From contig JALFIR010000073.1 in NCBI GenBank assembly GCA_022776215.1, positions 1 to 8,717 of the forward strand: DNA of 8,717 nt. The letters run 5' to 3'. The notes beneath the pieces are model-generated. The model was not told the DNA's origin, made no database searches, and saw nothing but the letters and a program-made list of their open reading frames with translations. Both the position numbers and the translations under genes were made by a program. Shown here piece after piece: positions 1-4,956 of the stretch. The DNA comes from Colivicinus sp022776215 (lineage in GTDB: Bacteria > Bacillota_I > Bacilli_A > Erysipelotrichales > Erysipelotrichaceae). How positions within the stretch are numbered: the first letter of the stretch is position 1; each line of letters starts with the position of its first letter.

Positions 1-219
1 TGTTTCAAAGATCTTTTCAATTTCTTCTCTATCTCTAATATCAGTCTTATAGAATTTATAGTTAGGATTCTTTAGTTCTTCTTCAATAGTAGATGGGTTA
101 GCTGCATATGTGCATACATCGACATTGATTACTCTATATTCAGGTCTTTCATCTAGTAATAGCTTACAGAAGCAGTTGCCAATAAAGCCAGTACCACCAG
201 TTACTAAGATTGTTTTCAT
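1..219 (-). CDS. rmlB: dTDP-glucose 4,6-dehydratase, N-terminal part (cut by window edge)
   Basis: This is the first 73 codons of a gene that continues beyond position 1. The product would convert dTDP-glucose to dTDP-4-keto-6-deoxyglucose in the cytoplasm, the second step of dTDP-L-rhamnose synthesis. The translation begins MKTILVTGGTGFIGN, which carries the Rossmann GGxGFIG dinucleotide-binding motif of extended short-chain dehydrogenases. It continues with a YAANPSTIEEELKNPNYKF stretch and a DIRDREEIEKIFE segment, both typical of RmlB. The ATG lies three bases after the rmlC stop. An AAGGAG ribosome-binding site at 229-234 sits inside the end of rmlC, so the two are probably translationally coupled. 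The active-site YxxxK lies outside the window. The rmlA-rmlC neighbourhood makes RmlB much more likely than another sugar-nucleotide epimerase or dehydratase. Confidence 0.93.
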   Translation of the reverse strand, partial: MKTILVTGGTGFIGNCFCKLLLDERPEYRVINVDVCTYAANPSTIEEELKNPNYKFYKTDIRDREEIEKIFET

Positions 220-222
220 GTT

Positions 223-795
223 TTATTTCTCCTTGTATATAAATTGATTATTTGAGTCAGTAAGGGTTGAACCTACCTTATCTTTCTCTGATAATACAGG
301 TTCTATACCGTTTAATAGACTTCCCCAGTCTACGTTAACTTCTGGGGCATCGTATCTCATGCCTCCTTCTGATTCTTTGTTGTAGATGTTGTCACATTTG
401 TATCTAAATTCGACGTTGTCAGTAAGTGTTAAGAAACCGTGGGCAAAGCCTCTTGGAATATAGAATTGTCTATGGTTTTCTTCACTTAGTTCACAACTTA
501 CCCACTCCCCATATGTTGGACTGCCTTTTCTAATGTCTACTGCTACATCAATTACCTTGCCCTTAGAACAAGAAACTAATTTGGCTTGTGAATAAGGTGG
601 GTTTTGCCAATGAAGGCCACGTAGGGTTCCTTTTTGGGCTGAAAATGACATGTTGTCTTGTACAAACTCAGTGGTAATGCCCAATGCTTCGTATTTTGGC
701 TTATTATAGGTTTCAGTAAAGAAGCCTCTATTGTCTCCATATACATCAGTTTCAATAATTAGAACACCTGGAATTTTAGTTTCAATAGCTTTCAT
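223..795 (-). CDS. rmlC: dTDP-4-dehydrorhamnose 3,5-epimerase
   Basis: This 190-residue cupin enzyme should epimerise C3 and C5 of dTDP-4-keto-6-deoxyglucose, the third step of dTDP-L-rhamnose synthesis. The length is typical of the family. Visible hallmarks are GTLRGLHWQ (about 57-63, with the putative catalytic base His62 and phosphate-contacting Arg59), the KGKVIDVAVDIRKGSPTYG strand pair (78-96), YIPRGFAHGF (112-121) and EFRYKC (129-134, with the presumed acid Tyr132). The start ATG overlaps the rmlA stop by one base (TAATG), a sign of translational coupling, with purine-rich AAGG/GAGG sequence just upstream. The product supplies rhamnose for cell-wall polysaccharide or capsule. No unusual residues are visible. 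Confidence 0.96.
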   Translation of the reverse strand: MKAIETKIPGVLIIETDVYGDNRGFFTETYNKPKYEALGITTEFVQDNMSFSAQKGTLRGLHWQNPPYSQAKLVSCSKGKVIDVAVDIRKGSPTYGEWVSCELSEENHRQFYIPRGFAHGFLTLTDNVEFRYKCDNIYNKESEGGMRYDAPEVNVDWGSLLNGIEPVLSEKDKVGSTLTDSNNQFIYKEK

Positions 796-1682
796 TAGCC
801 TCTTACCTTCCCTTCTGCTACAGCCTTTAAGTGTTGGCCATAAGGACTTTTACCATATTTAGCTGCTGATTCAAGTAGTTCATCCTTGTTAATCCACTGG
901 TATCTATAAGCAATTTCTTCAGGAGCTGAAATCTTGATACCTTGTCTTTTTTCGATCATTTGAACAAATGATGCTGCTTCAATTAAAGAGTCCATGGTAC
1001 CTGTATCAAGCCATGCAAAACCTCTTCCCAATAACTGTACGTCTAATTTGCCTTCATTTAGATACATTTCATTAAGTGTTGTGATTTCTAGTTCACCTCT
1101 TGGACTTGGTTTAACCATGTTGGCTTTTTCACTAACGCCAATTGGATAGAAATATAATCCAGTAACTGCATAGTTTGATTTAGGGTTTGTTGGTTTTTCT
1201 TCAATAGATAAAGCCTTACCTGATTCATCAAATTCTACAACACCAAATCTATCTGGATCTGGTACATAGTAGCCAAATACGGTAGCTCTATTGTTTTCTT
1301 CAGCATTTTTACAAGCTGATTTAAGAATAGAACCAAAGCCTGCTCCATAGAAGATATTATCTCCTAGGATCATAGCTCCTGCTTCGCCATTAAGAAATTC
1401 TTCACCAAGGATGAATGCTTGGGCTAGACCATCAGGACTTGGTTGTACTTTATATGATAGATGTACACCAAATTGACTTCCATCACCTAAAAGTGATTCG
1501 AATCTTGGAGTGTCGGTTGGTGTTGAAATAATTAGGATGTCTTTAATACCCGCTAGCATCAATGTGCTTAATGGATAATAGATCATTGGTTTGTCATAGA
1601 CTGGTAATAGTTGTTTACTTGTTACCATAGTTAGTGGATATAGTCTTGTTCCACTGCCGCCTGCTAGAATAATACCTTTCAT
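795..1682 (-). CDS. rmlA: glucose-1-phosphate thymidylyltransferase
   Basis: This 295-residue cytoplasmic nucleotidyltransferase should make dTDP-glucose from dTTP and glucose-1-phosphate, the first and feedback-controlled step of the rhamnose pathway. The N-terminus has the nucleotide-binding loop LAGGSGTRLYPLT (6-18) followed by SKQLLPVYDKPMIYYPLS. The metal-binding LGDNIF lies at 106-111 with Asp108. QPSPDGLAQA (80-89), EEKP (161-164), VTGLYFY (173-179) and WLDTGT near 224 complete the signature, and the length fits short-form RmlA. The ATG is preceded by GAGG (1691-1694) at 8 bases. This is the first gene of the operon, and a strong promoter lies directly upstream. The C-terminus ends 1 base into rmlC. 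Confidence 0.97.
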   Translation of the reverse strand: MKGIILAGGSGTRLYPLTMVTSKQLLPVYDKPMIYYPLSTLMLAGIKDILIISTPTDTPRFESLLGDGSQFGVHLSYKVQPSPDGLAQAFILGEEFLNGEAGAMILGDNIFYGAGFGSILKSACKNAEENNRATVFGYYVPDPDRFGVVEFDESGKALSIEEKPTNPKSNYAVTGLYFYPIGVSEKANMVKPSPRGELEITTLNEMYLNEGKLDVQLLGRGFAWLDTGTMDSLIEAASFVQMIEKRQGIKISAPEEIAYRYQWINKDELLESAAKYGKSPYGQHLKAVAEGKVRG

Positions 1683-1701
1683 TTTGCTTACCTCACACTC
1701 T

Positions 1702-1726
1702 CACTATATAGTGTGCCCTAAGGGCA
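1702..1726. promoter_or_regulatory. two abutting perfect palindromes in the rml promoter (putative operators)
   Basis: CACTATATAGTG (1702-1713) is a perfect 12-bp palindrome that contains the -10 box. TGCCCTAAGGGCA (1714-1726) is a perfect 13-bp inverted repeat that fills the spacer up to the -35 box, and the two touch with no gap. The GC-rich core stands out in this AT-rich sequence. An element between -35 and -10 is where MerR-family proteins bind, but those promoters usually have 19-20 bp spacers and this one has 17. The binding protein is therefore unknown. Confidence 0.5.
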
Positions 1727-1733
1727 TAGTCAA
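1705..1733 (-). promoter_or_regulatory. sigma-A promoter of the rmlACB operon
   Basis: Read on the minus strand, the -35 box is TTGACT (1733-1728) and the -10 box is TATATA (1710-1705), with an exact 17-base spacer. The expected transcription start is near 1698, giving a leader of about 15 bases that contains the rmlA ribosome-binding site. The -35 box starts only 5 bases after the stop codon of the upstream MerR-methyltransferase gene. Confidence 0.75.
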
Positions 1734-1737
1734 GCAA

Positions 1738-2922
1738 TTATTTAAAAGAAATGAAAATTCCAGCATCTTTTGTGACTTTGAAACCATTTTTCATCTTCTT
1801 AGACACAAATAATTTAAAATCCTTAAACTTATCGACAATATATCTATTTTGATTACCATGACAAGATAGTATGTAAGTTATTAGTAAATTTTCATCTGTT
1901 ATGTTTAGTGAATCTAGATAGCTATACCAAGTTACATTATTAAATTCCTTACATAGTATCTCTCTACCATTTTCTTTGCCAAACTTTTCATATAATTTAT
2001 CTTTAGATAATTCAATTCTTGGTTCAAATTCTTTTACTAGTTCATCTACTTCGTGCATATGTTTTGATGAATAGGTGCTACATATAAATTTACCGTTATC
2101 TTCTAGTACTCTATGTATTTCTTTTAGAGCTAAAGGTATATCGTCTAAATAGAATAACACATGGTTGGCAATAACGATGTCAAATGTTTCATCATTGAAG
2201 TTAATACATTGTCCATCAATTACTTTAAAAGTAAAACGTTTATCATTTTTAAGTTTTAAGTCGATATCTCTAATCATACCTGATGAGATATCCGATAATA
2301 CGATTTCAATATTATTTGGTAATAAGTCATAGTTTTCTAACCACATAGAACCATCACCACAGCCTAGTTCTAATACACGTAGATTCTCTTTAAATTCACA
2401 TAGTCTATAGATCCATTTAAACCATGATTCGCTATTAGTTGAACATAATTTATGTAAAGAGATACGAGCTTCGATGTTAGAAGAATTCTCATATTGTTTC
2501 TTAATAGATTCTTCCATTTCCTTATTATTTACTTTATCAATCATAGATGCCCAATCAATCTCTTCACCCTTCTCTATCATTTCATTGGCATTGATTAGTG
2601 CGTCCTTGATTCTCTTTAATTGTTCAATACGCTCATTAACGAAATAAGTTTGCATATGAAGGGATTTGTTTAAGAATGAGGTATCGTTACTATAGAAAGA
2701 CATTTGTTTAATGTCGGCTAAAGAAAAGCCTAAATACTTAAGAAAAAGTATTTGTTGAAGATGACCTAAGTCCTCATCAGTATAAAAGTGTTGTCCTTTC
2801 TCGTCTATTAAAGTAGGATTAAGCACATTATGTTCATTATAGTAGCGTAGAGTCTTTTTAGTAATATGACCTTTTTTAATAAATTCGCCTGTAGAATAGT
2901 ATCCTTGTTTTTTCATTATCAT
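1738..2922 (-). CDS. MerR-family regulator fused to a SAM-dependent methyltransferase
   Basis: This 394-residue fusion begins with a MerR-type winged helix-turn-helix (about 8-75: YSTGEFIKKGHITKKTLRYY, then FYTDEDLGHLQQILFLKYLGFSLADIKQM). A helical, probably coiled-coil dimerisation segment follows at about 83-145. The second half is a class I methyltransferase: motif I LELGCGDG (184-191), an acidic residue after the second strand in VLSDIS (208-213), DETFDIVIANHVLFYLDD (244-261) and the EIHRVLEDNGKF segment (268-279). The MerR-methyltransferase architecture is known in Firmicutes, but its substrate and target promoter are generally unknown. The ATG at 2922 (or in-frame ATG 2916) has no Shine-Dalgarno site and lies about 10 bases after the ald terminator. 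No alternative start is available before the ald stop, which is in the same frame. The gene ends just before the rml promoter. Confidence 0.85.
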   Translation of the reverse strand: MIMKKQGYYSTGEFIKKGHITKKTLRYYNEHNVLNPTLIDEKGQHFYTDEDLGHLQQILFLKYLGFSLADIKQMSFYSNDTSFLNKSLHMQTYFVNERIEQLKRIKDALINANEMIEKGEEIDWASMIDKVNNKEMEESIKKQYENSSNIEARISLHKLCSTNSESWFKWIYRLCEFKENLRVLELGCGDGSMWLENYDLLPNNIEIVLSDISSGMIRDIDLKLKNDKRFTFKVIDGQCINFNDETFDIVIANHVLFYLDDIPLALKEIHRVLEDNGKFICSTYSSKHMHEVDELVKEFEPRIELSKDKLYEKFGKENGREILCKEFNNVTWYSYLDSLNITDENLLITYILSCHGNQNRYIVDKFKDFKLFVSKKMKNGFKVTKDAGIFISFK

Positions 2923-2930
2923 AATTCTAT

Positions 2931-2962
2931 AAAAAAATAAGGATAAGGTAAAACCTTATCCT
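2931..2962 (-). terminator. rho-independent terminator of ald
   Basis: A 10-bp perfect stem (2953-2962 with 2940-2949) and a three-base loop are followed on the minus strand by TTA and seven T residues (2937-2931). The 5' arm of the stem includes the ald stop codon. The downstream MerR-methyltransferase start codon lies within 10 bases of the T-run. Confidence 0.85.
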
Positions 2963-4053
2963 GCATAGTATTCATAACCTAGCGCATCAGCTAGATTCTT
3001 ATTAGTAACCTTACCATCATAGATGTTAAGACCATTTCTAATACTTGTATTCTTAATAGCTTCTTCTACTCCATTGTCAGCAATTATCAAACCATATCTT
3101 AATGTCGCATTAGTTAAAGCTAAGGTAGAAGTATAAGGTACAGCACCTGGCATATTACCTACACAGTAGTGTACTACTCCTTCTTCAATAAAGATTGGAT
3201 CATCATGTACAGTTACATGACTTGATTCACAACATCCACCTTGGTCAATCGCAATATCAACGATTACTGCACCCTTTTTCATTAGTTTTAAGTGTTCTCT
3301 TCTTACTAACTTTGGTGCTTTACCACCTGGTATTAAGACAGAACCAATTACAAGATCTGCAGTAGCTAATGCTTTTCTGATGTTGCTTTCTGTAGAATAT
3401 AAAGTATTAACAGAAGCACCAAAGATATCTTCTAGATATGCTAGTCTATTTGGATCAATATCTAAAAGGGTTACTTGAGCATCAATACCAACCGCAGCCT
3501 TGGCAGCATAAGTACCCGCAACGCCACCTCCGATAATAACAATCTTTCCTCTTTCAACACCTGGTACACCACCCAACAAGATACCTCTACCACCATAGCT
3601 TTTTTCAATGTATTTAGCACCTTCTTGAATAGATAGTCTTCCTGCAATTTGAGACATTGGACGAAGACAAGGTAGATTTCCTTGATTGTCTGTTATTGTT
3701 TCATATCCTATAGCTTTAATCTTCTTTTCTAATAATACTTTACATAACGATGGATTAGCAGCCAAGTGTAAATATGTAAACAAGATTAAACCCTCATGCA
3801 TTAAATCATATTCACATTCTTCAGGTTCCTTTACCTTTATAATCATTTCTGATTTGTCCCATACTTCTTTAGCAGTAGTACAAATAATGCCACCACACTT
3901 TACATATTCTTCATCATTAAAACCAGCACCTTCACCAGCACCAGTTTCAATTAATACTGTATGTCCATGTCTTATATAATCGGCTACATTGTCAGGTGTT
4001 AAACCAACTCTATATTCATGATTCTTTAATTCTTTTGTTGTTCCTATAATCAT
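2956..4053 (-). CDS. ald: alanine dehydrogenase
   Basis: This 365-residue enzyme should catalyse NAD-dependent oxidative deamination of L-alanine to pyruvate and ammonia, and the reverse. The length is close to the usual 370 or so. The expected catalytic residues fall at canonical positions: Arg15 in EYRVGLTP, Lys75 in IIKVKEPEE, His96 in YLHLAAN and Asp270 in VDIAIDQGG. The NAD-binding Rossmann fold has GGGVAG at 175-180 with the ribose-binding Asp198 (TLLDID). The GNMPGAVPYTSTLALTNATLRY block (299-320) is a family signature. The ATG at 4053 is preceded by GAGGA (4061-4065) at about 7 bases. The gene is probably transcribed alone, with its own promoter and a strong terminator at its stop. 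NAD(P) transhydrogenase alpha subunits share the fold, but the length and the DQGG motif favour Ald. Confidence 0.97.
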   Translation of the reverse strand: MIIGTTKELKNHEYRVGLTPDNVADYIRHGHTVLIETGAGEGAGFNDEEYVKCGGIICTTAKEVWDKSEMIIKVKEPEECEYDLMHEGLILFTYLHLAANPSLCKVLLEKKIKAIGYETITDNQGNLPCLRPMSQIAGRLSIQEGAKYIEKSYGGRGILLGGVPGVERGKIVIIGGGVAGTYAAKAAVGIDAQVTLLDIDPNRLAYLEDIFGASVNTLYSTESNIRKALATADLVIGSVLIPGGKAPKLVRREHLKLMKKGAVIVDIAIDQGGCCESSHVTVHDDPIFIEEGVVHYCVGNMPGAVPYTSTLALTNATLRYGLIIADNGVEEAIKNTSIRNGLNIYDGKVTNKNLADALGYEYYAG

Positions 4054-4093
4054 AATAATATCCTCATCAAAAATAATTCTTTAGTATTTTATC

Positions 4094-4121
4094 ATCATAT
4101 TCTCTTATCTTGTTTATACAA
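4094..4121 (-). promoter_or_regulatory. candidate promoter of ald
   Basis: On the minus strand TTGTAT (4121-4116) and TATGAT (4099-4094) are separated by 16 bases and placed to start transcription about 35 bases before the ald ATG. The match is moderate and other AT-rich hexamers nearby are possible. Confidence 0.4.
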
Positions 4122-4163
4122 TTGTAAGAACTCATCATTGAATGAAAAATGTTACAGGATGCT

Positions 4164-4184
4164 CTATTCGGAATTTCCAAATAG
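4164..4184. promoter_or_regulatory. 21-bp operator-like inverted repeat
   Basis: Arms of 10 bases flank a single central T, with 9 of 10 positions pairing (left arm CTATTCGGAA; the only mismatch is C4169 against A4179). The site lies between the ald promoter on the minus strand and the small-RNA promoter on the plus strand. It is about 80 bases upstream of the ald start and about 60-80 bases upstream of the small-RNA start, where an activator or a shared regulator could bind. The cognate protein is unknown. Confidence 0.4.
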
Positions 4185-4207
4185 TTCACTCACTCATTAA
4201 AGCATGT

Positions 4208-4236
4208 TTGGCACAAGTACAATTAATTGTTAATAT
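4208..4236 (+). promoter_or_regulatory. promoter of the plus-strand small RNA
   Basis: The -35 box TTGGCA (4208-4213) and the -10 box TAATAT (4231-4236) have an exact 17-base spacer. Transcription is predicted to start near 4243. Confidence 0.6.
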
Positions 4237-4242
4237 ATATAC

Positions 4243-4355
4243 ACGATTGAAAGAACTTCGTTCTTAAAGGGGAGGCATACAACATAAGTTGTCGATGTTC
4301 CCAATTTCTTTTTATAGAGGCATGTTGTTCTAGCTTAGCTAGAACTTTTGTTTTT
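4243..4355 (+). ncRNA. putative small RNA of about 110 nt, family not recognised
   Basis: A transcript from the 4208-4236 promoter to the terminator at 4327-4355 would be compact and highly structured. Hairpin 1 is 4251-4265 (AAGAAC/GUUCUU, 3-nt loop). Hairpin 2 is 4270-4302: GGGA/UCCC, then GCAU/AUGU, then ACAAC/GUUGU capped by AUAA, with a bulged G and a CG bulge. Hairpin 3 is the terminator. The segment 4303-4321 is pyrimidine-rich and then unstructured. Bases 4322-4328 (AUGUUGU) are fully complementary to 4279-4285 in hairpin 2, so an alternative fold touching the terminator stem is possible. A 12-codon ORF (ATG 4295 to TAG 4331) follows a GGGGAGG at 4269-4275, but the spacing is long. 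It does not match the SRP, 6S, tmRNA or T-box patterns I know. Confidence 0.55.
4327..4355 (+). terminator. rho-independent terminator of the small RNA
   Basis: A perfect 8-bp stem GTTCTAGC/GCTAGAAC (4327-4334 with 4338-4345) and a 3-base loop are followed by TTTTGTTTTT. It points rightward toward the convergent minus-strand terminator about 30 bases away. Confidence 0.85.
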
Positions 4356-4380
4356 AAGCAATAAACAATTACCTCATTAT

Positions 4381-4433
4381 TAAAAAAGAGCTTCTATCGG
4401 TGGAAGCCTACACCATAATACCGACTAGCTCTT
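4381..4433 (-). terminator. structured terminator of the minus-strand DUF6718-like transcript
   Basis: On the minus strand a 7-bp stem AAGAGCT/AGCTCTT (4433-4427 with 4392-4386) encloses a second stem, ACCGA/TCGGT (4424-4420 with 4401-4397 read as complements). The 3' arm runs straight into six T residues (4387-4382). The large apical region (4402-4419) is unusual for a plain terminator. It is the first terminator-like structure after the small gene ending at 4583. Confidence 0.65.
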
Positions 4434-4443
4434 CATTTATATA

Positions 4444-4472
4444 CCGCTTATCTTTGCAGACTGAGCAAGCGG
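4444..4472 (-). other. stable hairpin in the 3' untranslated region
   Basis: CCGCTT (4444-4449) and AAGCGG (4467-4472) are perfectly complementary. GC (4456-4457) and GC (4465-4466) extend the stem past a six-base bulge, leaving a 7-base loop. With the terminator at 4381-4433 it makes a two-hairpin trailer of roughly 100 nt. The GC-rich stem stands out from its AT-rich surroundings. It could be part of an RNA element on either strand; the adjoining T-run favours the minus strand. Confidence 0.45.
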
Positions 4473-4582
4473 AGAAATTATCAAGGAGCAACCCTTTTTA
4501 ACTCCACTTATAAAGTATCACAAAATAAGGGAGATTTCCAACAATCTTCATCATTAAATTGTGGCATAGCGCCATTATATTT

Positions 4583-4813
4583 CTATGGACGTAGTCCTTT
4601 TACAAGGACCTTAAACTCTTCCTCTGTATCTACAAAGTGATAAGGCGCATATTCGCCGTATGCAGTCGGTCTACTAATTGTTACAAGTTGTACACCCTTA
4701 TAGCCAACTGCTTCATTTAGTTCCATCTTTAATTCCGCTAGATGCTTTCCATGAGTTGTTTTAAACGCAAAACAGCCATGCGCATAGCGATCTTTCGCAA
4801 CTAAATAACACAT
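4583..4813 (-). CDS. small conserved protein, DUF6718-like, function unknown
   Basis: This 76-residue protein begins MCYLVAKDRYAHGCFAFK and carries a conserved-looking ISRPTAYGEYAPYHFV segment (about 47-62) before an acidic C-terminal helix. From memory this resembles the DUF6718 family of short Firmicutes proteins, but I could not check it. It has no signal peptide or membrane segment, so it is probably cytoplasmic. The ATG at 4811-4813 is chosen because AAAGGAG stands 6 bases upstream. The reading frame stays open further upstream to a TTG at 4876, but that would translate the repeat element and has no ribosome-binding site. The gene follows higBA on the same strand, separated by the tandem pseudoknot repeats, so its expression is probably controlled by that RNA. 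A toxin or antitoxin role would be inference only. Confidence 0.8.
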   Translation of the reverse strand: MCYLVAKDRYAHGCFAFKTTHGKHLAELKMELNEAVGYKGVQLVTISRPTAYGEYAPYHFVDTEEEFKVLVKGLRP

Positions 4814-4819
4814 TTTCAG

Positions 4820-4826
4820 CTCCTTT
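4820..4826 (-). promoter_or_regulatory. ribosome-binding site that fixes the small-gene start
   Basis: AAAGGAG on the minus strand lies 6 bases before ATG 4813, close to the anti-Shine-Dalgarno consensus. It follows directly on seven T residues (4833-4827) that end the repeat region, so termination and initiation signals are adjacent. Confidence 0.85.
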
Positions 4827-4838
4827 AAAAAAATTTGT

Positions 4839-4930
4839 GCTCGACCTTTTATGGGTCGCATATCGAGTAGCGACAAACATTTGAGCTCGACCTTTTATTA
4901 GACGCATGTCGAGTAGCGACAAACATTTGA
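4839..4930 (-). repeat. two tandem 46-bp repeats, each folding as an H-type pseudoknot
   Basis: Copies 4839-4884 and 4885-4930 abut exactly and match at 42 of 46 positions. As RNA on the minus strand, the copy nearest the small gene reads P1 GUCGC, loop UA, P2 CUCGAU, AU, P1' GCGAC, an A-rich linker CCAUAAAAG, then P2' GUCGAG. The other copy keeps P2 (CUCGAC/GUCGAG, fully Watson-Crick) and has one U-U mismatch in P1. The short L1, A-rich L3 and stem lengths are sterically sound for an H-type pseudoknot. A spacer CUCAAAUGUUU precedes each copy. The array lies between higA (stop 4957) and the small gene (start 4813). Tandem pseudoknot repeats of 35-48 nt before a small gene are the layout of type III antitoxin RNAs; a tandem riboswitch is the main alternative. 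Confidence 0.7.
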
Positions 4931-4956
4931 GATTTTTTTGTAACTAGTTAAATCAG

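Noticed and set aside
3686..3979. Plus-strand ORF of 97 codons
   Set aside because: It lies entirely antisense inside ald, whose catalytic residues are all present.
4386..4433. T-box leader, suggested by GGTGGAAGCC on the plus strand
   Set aside because: The T-box core is not present, there is no specifier stem, and no gene follows on the plus strand. The T-run indicates a minus-strand terminator.
4814..4876. N-terminal extension of the small gene to a TTG at 4876 (97-residue version)
   Set aside because: It would translate one repeat copy and has no ribosome-binding site. AAAGGAG six bases before ATG 4813 fixes the shorter start.
4839..4930. CRISPR array or preQ1-I riboswitch
   Set aside because: The repeats abut with no spacers, so it is not CRISPR. 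The fold is H-type like preQ1-I, but the loop and tail sequences do not match that riboswitch and the neighbours are not queuosine genes.
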